The translations under genes and the position numbers were made by a program. Positions 40,555 to 49,607 of a stretch of 57,824 nucleotides of DNA are shown here, one piece after another (position 1 is the first letter of the stretch; each line of letters opens with the position of its first letter). The stretch comes from an uncultured Bacteroidales bacterium. Its GTDB lineage: Bacteria; Bacteroidota; Bacteroidia; Bacteroidales; F082. The stretch spans positions 1 through 57,824 of the forward strand of contig CAMZEK010000010.1 in the NCBI GenBank assembly GCA_947305795.1, read 5' to 3'. Below the pieces are notes generated by a model. That model searched no databases and was not told where the DNA came from. It worked only from the letters and a program-made list of their open reading frames with translations.

Positions 40555-43500
40555 TCATTCGCCTACCCTAACCTTCATCCCATCGGAATACGCGCTAAAC
40601 TCAGGCGCATACTGGCACTGGATCAAGGCGTAGCCGTTGTTTAGGTAGCCTTCCTTGGTTACGAACATGCTGTATTCCAACTGGTGTGTACCCTTGGGCA
40701 GACGCTCGATGAAGAACTCCATGTCGGTGTCAGTGTTACTCTGGTAGTAACTCATGCGGTCGTTGTACTCATAATGCGAGATTTGCTCAATCGGCTCGAA
40801 ACCAGCCGCACGGAGGTCTTTCACGAAGACGAAACTCATGTCTTGCTGACTCGTGAAGGTGATTTTCACGGTGAGTTTGTCGCCGACTTTCAGAGCTTGC
40901 TTCTCCACGGGAACGAGTTTCTTGCCCTTGTCGGTGACCGTTTCCACAAACAACTCGCGCTTGATAGTGAAGCCCGACTCGTCGCTCTTGACCTCGTCAA
41001 TCGGGACGAAATACTGGCGGAACAGGCCACCCCAGACCAAGTGCGGGGTCGGGTTGTTCACGGTAAGTTGGCGCATGTCTTGGGTCACTTCGTTAGCATT
41101 CCAGCGGCGTTGGATGAAGCCCGTGCCGGCTACGCCACCTTCGGTGCTGATGGGCGTATTACCAAAGCGCAGCGTGACATCCTTACCCTCGGCAAACCAG
41201 TCGCTGCCGCGCATCAGCAGGGCGTAGATGGCATCGGCGGTGGAAGCGGAGTTCTCCCATTTGTTGGTTTGCTTTTGAGTGAGCAACCACACGCGCAGTT
41301 GGTCAATCATCTCTTGGTCCTGGTCGATTTCAGCAAAAGCCGCCATGATGTTGGCATGGGTGGCAATGTGCGACTCGAAGCTGAAGTATTTCTTCGGCCA
41401 GTACATGCCGATTTGCTCGTTCTTCTGCGCGCATTCCTTGAAGCTCTGAATCATCAGTTTGGCGGTCTTTTCGTTGCCGTTGCGGTAGAGCACCAACGCG
41501 CCCTTTGAGCGGTAGTTGAAATTGAACGAAGTCCATTCCTTGTCTAAGCTCTTGAGGTAGTAGTCCTTGGCCTTGGCAAAGTCTTTGTCGGAATTCTGCT
41601 CCTTGAAGAAACTCAAAGCGTAAAGTTCATTCAGCGTGCTGGATCCGATGGGCCAGTCCTTGCCTTTGCTGAAACGCTTCATGTAACGGTAGGTCTCGGC
41701 CACATCATATTCAAGGTAGCGCACAGCCTTGTCGCAGATGCTTTGCGCCGTGTTTTGGTCGGCTTTGCTCAGCGAACTCCACGCGCCCATCTTCTGTAAC
41801 TTGCCGAAGCCACTGAGGATGTAGGTGGTGATGTAGGCACTCTCAGGCATACCGTCCATCCAAGGCCAGCCGCCATTGTATTTCTGCTTGTCCTTGATGA
41901 GTTTCAGGGCGTTGGTCTGCTGGTTACGGAGGGTGTTTACCTCGAAGAGCGTGGCGATGCGGTTGCGCTGCTCGGTCTCGCTCTTGGCCTCCAAAACCCA
42001 CGGCGTTTCTTGCAGCATAATGGCCTTTAGGTCTTGGTCTTTTTCGAGTTGCGAGAGCAAGGCATCAGGCGTCTCAATCTGCCACTTCTTGATGTAGTTC
42101 AAGAGGTTCGGGATGTGGTCGGCGATGTAGGACGAGAGTGTGTTGGCGTAGAACACGTAGAAGGCGGTCTCGGCACGGTCGGCTTTGACGTTGGCCAGAT
42201 ACGGCAAGGCCTGAACAGCGTACCAAACGGGGTTGGTGCTGAAGTTGAGCGTCAGGCTGTAGTCGCGTTCGTGGCTGTCGGGGTTAGCAATGGCCTCGAA
42301 GTCGAAAGTTTGCTCGGTTTCGGCCTTTACGGTGATGGGCAGGGTCTGCGTCATGAAGATTTCACTGCTCAGCACGGGCAGAAGGTGTTGCTCGGCATCA
42401 CTGAACTGACCCGCGTAGGCCGTGAAGCGGAAGGCCAAGAGGCTCAAATCGTATTGTCCGGCCACCTTCCAGCGCACTTCCTTGCTGCGACCAGGCTGGA
42501 TGGTTTCCATCGGAATGGTGGCATTGGAGACAATCATGTTGATGGGTTTCATTGTTCCCGCATCGAAGATTTCAAGTTTCGCCTTGGGCGTGACGGGTTC
42601 GTCGCCCGTATTGATGACGTTGGCCACAAACCACAGCGTATCGTTGTCGTACATGTAGCGCGGCATGTCGGCCATAATCATCACTGGCTTCGACGAGGTG
42701 AAAGTGTATTCGTTTTGGCCCGTCTTGCGGTCCTTGGTGTAGGCCATCAGCATCAGGCGCCAACGCGTGAGGGCGTCAGGCATGGTGAAACTGAAGGTCG
42801 CGCTGCCGTCATTGTTGGTGCGCAGCTGCGGGAAGAAGAAGGCCGTCTCGTTAAAGTTCTCGCGCAGCGCAGGCTCGGCGGGTTCTTTGGGTTCTTCTTT
42901 CTGTTTGACAGCGCCACCTGCTTCCATATCGTCAACGGATTCCTCAGCCTCAGCCATTTCAACAGCGCCATTGGTTGCGGCAGCGTCTTTTTGCAACACA
43001 GCCTCTGACATCATAGGTGCAGGACTTTCCTCCACACACATGTAAACATCTTCAAAAATACGTCCCCCTTTTCTGTAACGGCGACCACCGTACCCATATC
43101 CGAAATCGAAGAACGGTGCGTCGGAGGGCAGGCTGAAGTTGAACAATTCGGCAAAGTAGAAGTAGTCCAAACCCGTGTTGGAGGAGGTAAAACCATGGCC
43201 GTCGGAGTTGAAACTACGTCCAGACACACTCGAAGGCGACATGTTGAACCACCAATGATTGCGGGCAAACTCATCCAAAGAGGCATCATACATACCCGCG
43301 AGCAAAGCAGCTTCCAAAGGCTTGTCCTTGTAGTCGCGGACAGTCACTTCCCAAGTTTCCTCCGCGCCGGGACTGAGTTTGTCGCGCATGGTGGCCAATT
43401 TCACATCCAAGTCGTAGTTGTCATAAGGCACGGAAACGCCTAAGCGATCCTTGTTGAAGCTGTTTTCCTTCACGAAGACATAACGCCACTCTAAACCGCC

Positions 43501-46500
43501 ACGGTCTTGTTCGGTCACCTTATAGGATAGAGTCTGAATGTTGTCGCTAACGGTGATTTTCTTGTCCAAGCGGATTTCGTCGCCATGGAGCAGCTGCACC
43601 CAAATGTCCACATCCTTGGCCGCGCTGCCGAGGCTGAGTTGGATTTCCTCGCCAGGATGGGTGGTTGACTTGTCTTGATGCGCCCATTCCATCGTGGTGA
43701 AAGGCAGTTTCTTGGAGTCGTTCTCAAACACGGTGAACTGCTGTGAAATCTTCGCTAAGGGGTCGTCCAAACTGGTCAGTTCTACAACATATCTCCCAGG
43801 TTGTAATGCCTTGCCTTCATAGAACTTGGCCTTATCATCCACCAAGAAGTTGGCCTCATTGACCAAGGTTTTGTTTTGCTTGTCGTAGAAGCTGTATTCA
43901 GGGAACAAACGCGCTAATTCTTCGTCGGAAAGCAGTTGTCTATCAAGGGTTTCACGATGTTTTAAAGCCTCAAAATAGTTGATTTTGGCAAGGTCGTCAT
44001 AGCGGTAAATCTTTCGCGAGATGCGGCTCTTGGCGGGCTGCCAGCTAAGGTTGCTTACGGTGATTTGGTATTTCCCGATGTCGGATTTCTCGACCTCGGA
44101 AGGTAGGTCGGTGCTGATGGCGATTTCATTGTAGCCCGCGCGGATGCTGTAGGTATCAGCGTGGGTCTCTCCCTGCTTGCTCGTGGCGGTCACCTCAATT
44201 TGGTAAGTGAACACGGGCTGTTTCTCGGGCGCGATGGTCAGTGAAGGTTTCAGGTTGAAGGTGACGGCAAACTTGCCATTTTCGTCAGTGCGGGCCTTGC
44301 CGTAAGTGATTTGCTCGTCCTCGACGGTCGGGTACCACCACCACCAGCAACGCCAGGGGAAGGAGGTCTTGCGGATGACACGATAGCTGTATTCCACGTC
44401 ATCCAAGCCGAAACCCGCGTAAGCTCTCACGTCTCCATGAACCGTCACTTCCTGATTGAGTTTGTATTGTTCTTTTGGACGCTCAAAAGTCACCTCGAAA
44501 GTCGGGCGTTTGTATTCTTCCACACGGATGGTCTTGCTGCCGTGACCGGAAATGAGATGGAACACGCCATTCAAGCGGTCGGTGGGGATGACAAACGAGC
44601 CGCTGAACGAACCATATTCATCCGTTGTGAACTGGGCCGAGCCGATTTCCTGCCAGTTGGCATCCTTGAAGGTCACTTTCTCGCTGTAGCCGTTCACCAA
44701 GGCCTGGTCCTTACCTTGATAGCGTACCACAATGCCTTGGAAATAAACGGTTTGCCCAGGGCGATAGATGGCGCGGTCGGTGAAGAGCGTGGTCATATGA
44801 TACACTCTGTCGTCCCTGTTAGGAGGTGTTCCTATAGAGAAATGGATGTCGGACAGCAAGGCATCATCGCCTTTGCGAAGATTGACGTAGAACGAGGTTG
44901 TGCCTTCCTCCTTGCCGTTCAGGACAGCTTTGCCATCCTTGTCTGACTTCACCGTGCTCAAAATGATGGTCTTGTATTCGCGGGCTTTGTAGTCCCACTC
45001 GCGACGACAGAATTCCACAGTCACGCCTTCCACGGTTTTTCCCGTTTTGCGATCCATGGTCACCACAGTCATCTTGTTGTAGTTCTGGTCGGTGATATAT
45101 CCCAACCATGAGACTTGGAAACTGAGCATCAAGGTTTTATCCTCGCTCTTGATGCCTTGTTTCGTAGTAGCGGTCAGGTAGTAGATTCCTCTCTCCAAAG
45201 CGGGCAGGGCAATCAGGGTGCTGTGGTTGCGGTAGTCGGTTTCGGCTGCCAAGGTAAGTTCCTGCTCGACGACGGCTTTGGTTTTGTTCAGCTCCTTCAG
45301 CTTGTCTTCCTTGTTCATCCCGTTCAGCCTCTCTAGCTCTTTCTCGCTGACTTTCACGATTCTATAATAAGGTGCAGTCGTGTTCTTGTATTCCAGCACA
45401 GCAGGAATAGCCTCGTTGGGCAGTTGCACGGAGTTCAACGAGAGGTCGATTTGCGGTTCCTCGATGCGTTTGATGAGGTTTTGGCAGTTTTTCGTGCCCT
45501 GTGATTTTGGGAATTTGGCGATGGCTTCTTCGCACATTGCCTTGGCTTTCTTGTAGTTGTCGAAATAGGTGCTGTCGCTGCTGTTGTTTTCCAACTGGTT
45601 CATCATGCTTCGCGCAATCAAGGAAGTGATTTCAGCAGAAAGCGGATTATCCTTGTGTTGGGCCTTCAGATTCTCCATCGCAGCTTGATATTGCGCGTCT
45701 TTTCTCAGAATCGAATTGACAAAACCAAAACGCTTGAAGTCGTTGTAAATCAACACGTCTTCGTTGTCGTTTTTGAGGTTGTAAGCGATGAGGTCTTGAT
45801 AAATTTTCAGGCAAAGATTAAGCGGATTGTCGCTGTTGCCTAAGTCGACTTTCATGAAATCCTTGGCGGGCAGCCACCAAGTATCCGTCTCACCTTCCAC
45901 GTCATCGGCGTTGGCTTCACCTTGATAATAATTCGCCACGCGATGGAACATGAACTCGAAGAGTGAAGCCTCGTATTCGATGTATTTCTCGTTGTTGTCT
46001 TTGTTCTCATACAAGACCATAAAGTCCTCGGTTTTAGCCTTTTTCAGTGCCTCGACAGGCTTCAAGGCCTCAGCATAATGCTGGTTGATGCTCGTTTTGA
46101 AGCTTTCCTTGTCCCAGTATTTCATTTCCACCTTGGAAAGGTCGCCGTCGATAGGCAAATTCTCGTTGATGCGCCATTCGTTGTCGCTCAAGTAATTGGC
46201 GTAAGCACCAGCGATTTCCTCATGCAGGAGGGCGTTATGCACCTCGTCCAACAGCCCGACTTTCGTCTCAATATACTGGATGAAAGCCTGTTCGGGGTCT
46301 TCTTCCACAGTTCTCCGCATGATGTTCTGGCGGAAGAGCCAAGTCTTCAACAATTGAGTGGGGTTGTTGTCTTTTTCGGCCTGCTGTTCGATGGCAACAA
46401 GCTCTTTTTCAGCCGATTCTGGCAAGTCTTTCTCAAGGTTTTCCTTTACTTTTTTCCACATGGTTTCGTAGTTGTTGGTTGGTTTCGGGTCGTTTTTCGG

Positions 46501-46581
46501 TGTGTTGTTCGGCGTCGTAAAATCGAACAAACCGATGGCCACTAAGGCAATGGTCGCGATGAGGATTCCGGTACGTTTCAT
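40555..46581 (-). CDS. Giant alpha-2-macroglobulin-like protein without thioester
   Basis: A 2008-residue exported protein, normally sized for bacterial A2M (YfaS-type). The signal/anchor helix is at residues 1-20. MG domains include MG2-like TDRAIYRPGQTVYFQGIV and SVPYDN regions; the bait-region neighbourhood is rich in Gly/Tyr and acidic stretches. The A2M domain is ENFNETAFFFPQLRTNNDGSATFSFTMPDALTRWRL, followed by a helical TED-like domain (GGWPWMDGMPESAYITTYIL) and a receptor-binding-like end. The thioester C-x-E-Q is replaced (NVKADRAETAF), so covalent trapping is lost. The ATG at 46581 is preferred because the earlier frame start lies at the predicted transcription start. Monocistronic. 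Confidence 0.9.
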   Translation of the reverse strand: MKRTGILIATIALVAIGLFDFTTPNNTPKNDPKPTNNYETMWKKVKENLEKDLPESAEKELVAIEQQAEKDNNPTQLLKTWLFRQNIMRRTVEEDPEQAFIQYIETKVGLLDEVHNALLHEEIAGAYANYLSDNEWRINENLPIDGDLSKVEMKYWDKESFKTSINQHYAEALKPVEALKKAKTEDFMVLYENKDNNEKYIEYEASLFEFMFHRVANYYQGEANADDVEGETDTWWLPAKDFMKVDLGNSDNPLNLCLKIYQDLIAYNLKNDNEDVLIYNDFKRFGFVNSILRKDAQYQAAMENLKAQHKDNPLSAEITSLIARSMMNQLENNSSDSTYFDNYKKAKAMCEEAIAKFPKSQGTKNCQNLIKRIEEPQIDLSLNSVQLPNEAIPAVLEYKNTTAPYYRIVKVSEKELERLNGMNKEDKLKELNKTKAVVEQELTLAAETDYRNHSTLIALPALERGIYYLTATTKQGIKSEDKTLMLSFQVSWLGYITDQNYNKMTVVTMDRKTGKTVEGVTVEFCRREWDYKAREYKTIILSTVKSDKDGKAVLNGKEEGTTSFYVNLRKGDDALLSDIHFSIGTPPNRDDRVYHMTTLFTDRAIYRPGQTVYFQGIVVRYQGKDQALVNGYSEKVTFKDANWQEIGSAQFTTDEYGSFSGSFVIPTDRLNGVFHLISGHGSKTIRVEEYKRPTFEVTFERPKEQYKLNQEVTVHGDVRAYAGFGLDDVEYSYRVIRKTSFPWRCWWWWYPTVEDEQITYGKARTDENGKFAVTFNLKPSLTIAPEKQPVFTYQIEVTATSKQGETHADTYSIRAGYNEIAISTDLPSEVEKSDIGKYQITVSNLSWQPAKSRISRKIYRYDDLAKINYFEALKHRETLDRQLLSDEELARLFPEYSFYDKQNKTLVNEANFLVDDKAKFYEGKALQPGRYVVELTSLDDPLAKISQQFTVFENDSKKLPFTTMEWAHQDKSTTHPGEEIQLSLGSAAKDVDIWVQLLHGDEIRLDKKITVSDNIQTLSYKVTEQDRGGLEWRYVFVKENSFNKDRLGVSVPYDNYDLDVKLATMRDKLSPGAEETWEVTVRDYKDKPLEAALLAGMYDASLDEFARNHWWFNMSPSSVSGRSFNSDGHGFTSSNTGLDYFYFAELFNFSLPSDAPFFDFGYGYGGRRYRKGGRIFEDVYMCVEESPAPMMSEAVLQKDAAATNGAVEMAEAEESVDDMEAGGAVKQKEEPKEPAEPALRENFNETAFFFPQLRTNNDGSATFSFTMPDALTRWRLMLMAYTKDRKTGQNEYTFTSSKPVMIMADMPRYMYDNDTLWFVANVINTGDEPVTPKAKLEIFDAGTMKPINMIVSNATIPMETIQPGRSKEVRWKVAGQYDLSLLAFRFTAYAGQFSDAEQHLLPVLSSEIFMTQTLPITVKAETEQTFDFEAIANPDSHERDYSLTLNFSTNPVWYAVQALPYLANVKADRAETAFYVFYANTLSSYIADHIPNLLNYIKKWQIETPDALLSQLEKDQDLKAIMLQETPWVLEAKSETEQRNRIATLFEVNTLRNQQTNALKLIKDKQKYNGGWPWMDGMPESAYITTYILSGFGKLQKMGAWSSLSKADQNTAQSICDKAVRYLEYDVAETYRYMKRFSKGKDWPIGSSTLNELYALSFFKEQNSDKDFAKAKDYYLKSLDKEWTSFNFNYRSKGALVLYRNGNEKTAKLMIQSFKECAQKNEQIGMYWPKKYFSFESHIATHANIMAAFAEIDQDQEMIDQLRVWLLTQKQTNKWENSASTADAIYALLMRGSDWFAEGKDVTLRFGNTPISTEGGVAGTGFIQRRWNANEVTQDMRQLTVNNPTPHLVWGGLFRQYFVPIDEVKSDESGFTIKRELFVETVTDKGKKLVPVEKQALKVGDKLTVKITFTSQQDMSFVFVKDLRAAGFEPIEQISHYEYNDRMSYYQSNTDTDMEFFIERLPKGTHQLEYSMFVTKEGYLNNGYALIQCQYAPEFSAYSDGMKVRVGE

Positions 46582-46607
46582 AATAGGTGTGTTTTTGTAC
46601 AACAACG

Positions 46608-46615
46608 CAAAAATA
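46608..46615 (-). promoter_or_regulatory. Promoter -7 box for the alpha-2-macroglobulin gene
   Basis: TATTTTTG on the minus strand; transcript start near 46603, divergent from the polyprenyl synthetase promoter. Confidence 0.6.
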
Positions 46616-46639
46616 GCAAATATCGTGCAAATTTATTCC

Positions 46640-46647
46640 TATTTTTG
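46640..46647 (+). promoter_or_regulatory. Promoter -7 box for the polyprenyl synthetase (leaderless)
   Basis: TATTTTTG ends four bases before the GTG start at 46652, the same spacing as in the U32 gene. Confidence 0.55.
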
Positions 46648-46651
46648 CGCC

Positions 46652-47461
46652 GTGAAAAAACTGGAACACATCATTCACCCCGTCGCTGCTGAATTGCAGC
46701 AGTTTGAGGTCTTTTTCGGGCAGACGTTACGCGCCGAAACCACCCCAATGGACAGCATCATGCGCTATGTCTCGGAGACTAAAGGCAAACGCCTGCGGCC
46801 CATCTTGGTGCTATTCTCCGCGAAAATGTTTGGTGAACCCAACGAAAAAACCCTCCGCGCCGCCACCTTCGCAGAAATGGTACATAGTGCGACGCTCATC
46901 CATGACGATGTGGTAGACAACGCCAACTTGCGTCGCGGCCAAGCCTCGGTAAAGGCGCATTTCGGCAATCTTCCCGCCGTCCTCGCCGGTGATTACCTCT
47001 TTTCCAAGGCCATGCTCCTCCTTAGCCATCCTGACGACTACGCCATGCTTCAAGAAATGCTACAAACCGCTGCTACCATGAGCGAAGGGGAATTGATGCA
47101 AAACGCAGCCATAAGATCCCTGAGCTTGTCGAAGGGCCGATCCAATGATATCTACTTCGACATCATCACCCGTAAGACCGCCCTGCTGATGCGCTCATGC
47201 TGTGCCGTGGGTGCGCTCTCAGTGAAGGCTACGCCCGAACAAGTACAACAGATTTCCGATTTCGGCCTCAGTTTCGGCCAGCTTTTCCAGATGCGTGACG
47301 ACATTTTGGACGCCGACAATGCCGAAACCTTAGCCTTTGCCCAAGAGCTAGTGCCTGCCCATTTGCAAAAAACACTGGATTCGTTGCAAATCTTCCCCAA
47401 TTCGGAGATTCGCGATGCTTTGGAGCAACTGACGTGGTTTTGCGCTGAGCGAGAGCTTTGA
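46652..47461 (+). CDS. Short trans-polyprenyl diphosphate synthetase, internally reduced
   Basis: A 269-residue protein (family usual length about 320). The N-terminal part is canonical: KGKRLRPILVLFSAKM, first Asp-rich motif HDDVVDNANLRRG, GDYLFSKAM, and second motif QMRDDILDAD. After DDILD the usual GKPxGxDxxxxKxTLP block and the following helices are absent, and the protein resumes with the terminal helix (NSEIRDALEQLTWFCAER). A CCCTGAGCTTGTCGAAGGG palindrome is inserted in frame at about residues 155-163 (IRSLSLSKGRS). The GTG start fits the family N-terminus. It may be catalytically weakened or have an altered chain length; alternatively it is decaying. Confidence 0.8.
   Translation: MKKLEHIIHPVAAELQQFEVFFGQTLRAETTPMDSIMRYVSETKGKRLRPILVLFSAKMFGEPNEKTLRAATFAEMVHSATLIHDDVVDNANLRRGQASVKAHFGNLPAVLAGDYLFSKAMLLLSHPDDYAMLQEMLQTAATMSEGELMQNAAIRSLSLSKGRSNDIYFDIITRKTALLMRSCCAVGALSVKATPEQVQQISDFGLSFGQLFQMRDDILDADNAETLAFAQELVPAHLQKTLDSLQIFPNSEIRDALEQLTWFCAEREL
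47115..47142. repeat. CCCTGAGCTTGTCGAAGGG element inside the polyprenyl synthetase gene
   Basis: The palindrome CCCTGAGCTTGTCGAAGGG with GATC flanks is in frame, in the loop after the SEGELMQ helix. It is the reverse orientation of the element at 36987-37010. Confidence 0.8.
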
Positions 47462-47463
47462 AA

Positions 47464-47790
47464 TCATTTCAATTTCTCATTATTCACGTGCCGCTCTCTA
47501 TCGCGCAAAGTCTTCTTTTCCATGTTCTTGGCGAAGGCTTCGGTCAGGTCGACGCCAGTTTGGTTGGCAAGACAAATCAGCACCCAAAGGATGTCAGCCA
47601 TTTCGTCGCCGAGGTCGCGGTTCTTGTCCGACTCCTTGAAGGATTGCTCGCCATAGGTGCGAGCGATGATGCGTGCCAGTTCGCCGACTTCCTCGGTCAG
47701 CAAGACCATATTAGTCAGTTCGTTGAAATATCTCACACCGTAGGTCTTGATCCATTCGTCGACGGCGGTTTGGGCTTGTTTGAGGGTCAT
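47464..47790 (-). CDS. MazG-like nucleotide pyrophosphohydrolase
   Basis: A 108-residue all-alpha NTP pyrophosphohydrolase. The metal-binding signature E-x-x-E...E-x-x-D is seen as LLTEEVGELARIIARTYG (residues 30-47) and DLGDEMADILWVLICLANQTG (59-79). It hydrolyses non-canonical or excess NTPs to NMPs (house-cleaning). Convergent with the polyprenyl synthetase, with stops 2 bp apart. Confidence 0.9.
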   Translation of the reverse strand: MTLKQAQTAVDEWIKTYGVRYFNELTNMVLLTEEVGELARIIARTYGEQSFKESDKNRDLGDEMADILWVLICLANQTGVDLTEAFAKNMEKKTLRDRERHVNNEKLK

Positions 47791-47860
47791 TTCATTACGA
47801 TTTAAACGAGGTAAAAATACGTGATTTTTCCATTCCCGCGTTCAATTCGGACAATAATCT

Positions 47861-47868
47861 TAATTTTG
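47861..47868 (+). promoter_or_regulatory. Promoter -7 box for the OstA-like gene
   Basis: TAATTTTG, leader of about 12 nt to the ATG at 47885. Confidence 0.6.
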
Positions 47869-47884
47869 CGGCATTAATTGAAGG

Positions 47885-49534
47885 ATGAAACGCGTGAGAC
47901 TGCTCATATTATCGCTTTTCCTGTTGCTGATGCAATTCGTTGCGGCTCAGCAGCAAGACTCCGTACAACGGAAGAAAACCAAAGTCCATATTGAGCATTA
48001 CGACAAGGCAACCTTCTCCAAAAGCATGGGTGACATGCAGCGGCTATTGGGCCATGTGAGAATCCGCCACGACTCAGCCTATTTCTTCTGTGACAGTGCC
48101 TATTTCTACGAGAAAACCAACAGCTTCGACGCTTACCAGAACGTCCATATCATCGTGAACGACAGTGTAGAAATCTTCAGCGACCTGCTCAACTACGATG
48201 GCAACGCACGATTCGCGGAGTTCTTTGACAACGTGAAACTTATGGACGACTCCACCACGCTCTATACCGAATACCTGACCTACGACCGTAACCGACACTT
48301 GGCTGCCTATCCCGACAGCGCAACCACCGTGCGTGGCGACAAGACCCTCATCAGTTGCCTCGGCTACTACCGCGATGACCTCAAGGAGCTTTCTTTCTTC
48401 GAGAACGTGGAGGTGACCAGCCCGAAATACCAGATGTTTACGGACACCTTGTATTACAATACCGACATCGAAAAAATGTGGTTCCTCGGCCCAACGACCA
48501 TCATTAACAAGGAGAACATCTTGGATGGCGAACACGGCTATTATCTTGTGAATGAAGACGTTGTGTTTCTCGATAAGCGACCATTCCTGCATAACGAGAC
48601 GCAATGCATGTGGTCCGATTCCATTCATTACGACCGCAATCGGGGCTTGGCCAAGGCTTTCAGCCATGTGGACATGATCGACACTTCGTATAAGGTGATT
48701 ATGCGTGGCGACTACATGGAGCTTTGGGAACGCAAGAATTTCTCCTTTGCCACTGACAGTGCTTACGCCATCAGCTACGACGGAGGCGACTCGCTCTATA
48801 TCCATGGCGACACACTATTCATGCACTTCGACAAACAAAAAGAGGAGGTCGAAAAACTCATCGCGCGGCGCAACGTGCGGTTTTTCAAAAACGATATGCA
48901 AGGCAAATGCGACACACTCACCTACTTAATGGTCGATTCCATTATCCGAATGCGTGTCAATCCTGTGCTTTGGGCTGAGGACAGCCAACTAACGGGCACC
49001 GACATCGACATTAAGGTCAACGGCGAGAGCATCGACTGGGTGATGCAAAAAGGCAATGCCTTCATCATCTCCAAAGACTCCGTTGAGGGCTACAATCAAA
49101 TCAAAGGCGCCGACATCCTATCGCACTTCAGGAATGGCAACATCCAGCGCGTCAACGTGGACGGCGACAATGCCGAGACCCTTTACTGGATTCGCGACGA
49201 CGATGGAGGACTTATCGGTATCGATGTGTCGAGGTCCGCCACAATGGTCATCGAGATGAAACACAACAGCATTTCGGCCATCAAGGGCTATAGCAACATT
49301 TCCGAAACAATGTATCCCGAAGATGATTTGAAAGAGTCGTCACGCTATCTCCAAGGCTTCAAATGGCACGATGGAGCAAGGCCCACAGACAAAGACGACA
49401 TTTTCCGTCATGTCGAGGCCGAAATGCCGCAAGCTGAAACTGAAACCGTTTCATCGGAAACTCAAACAGATACGACTGCCGAGACTCAGAAAGAGCAGCC
49501 AAAGCGTCATCGGGAGAGAAAGAATCCAGAATAA
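47885..49534 (+). CDS. OstA/LptA-like periplasmic protein (lipopolysaccharide transport)
   Basis: A 549-residue exported protein with a signal peptide of 21 residues (ending VAA). The beta-jellyroll OstA repeats begin with FSKSMGDMQRLLGHVRIRHDSAYFFCDSAYFYEKTNSFDAYQNV, the standard start of Bacteroidota OstA-like proteins. Many short strands follow, then a Thr/Glu-rich low-complexity tail (from about 515). The family carries LPS across the periplasm between LptC and LptD. It has its own promoter; gpmA follows with its own promoter too. Confidence 0.88.
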   Translation: MKRVRLLILSLFLLLMQFVAAQQQDSVQRKKTKVHIEHYDKATFSKSMGDMQRLLGHVRIRHDSAYFFCDSAYFYEKTNSFDAYQNVHIIVNDSVEIFSDLLNYDGNARFAEFFDNVKLMDDSTTLYTEYLTYDRNRHLAAYPDSATTVRGDKTLISCLGYYRDDLKELSFFENVEVTSPKYQMFTDTLYYNTDIEKMWFLGPTTIINKENILDGEHGYYLVNEDVVFLDKRPFLHNETQCMWSDSIHYDRNRGLAKAFSHVDMIDTSYKVIMRGDYMELWERKNFSFATDSAYAISYDGGDSLYIHGDTLFMHFDKQKEEVEKLIARRNVRFFKNDMQGKCDTLTYLMVDSIIRMRVNPVLWAEDSQLTGTDIDIKVNGESIDWVMQKGNAFIISKDSVEGYNQIKGADILSHFRNGNIQRVNVDGDNAETLYWIRDDDGGLIGIDVSRSATMVIEMKHNSISAIKGYSNISETMYPEDDLKESSRYLQGFKWHDGARPTDKDDIFRHVEAEMPQAETETVSSETQTDTTAETQKEQPKRHRERKNPE

Positions 49535-49557
49535 TGTTTCAAAATCAGAAAAGTTTG

Positions 49558-49565
49558 TAATTTTG
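49558..49565 (+). promoter_or_regulatory. Promoter -7 box for gpmA
   Basis: TAATTTTG, about 38 nt leader before the ATG at 49608. Confidence 0.6.
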
Positions 49566-49607
49566 CAGAAATTTGAAACTAAGCAAAATCAAATAAATCA
49601 ACTCAAT

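Noticed and set aside
42034-43008. Long plus-strand frame inside the macroglobulin gene
   Set aside because: It lies wholly antisense to a clear A2M domain and shows no motif or promoter.
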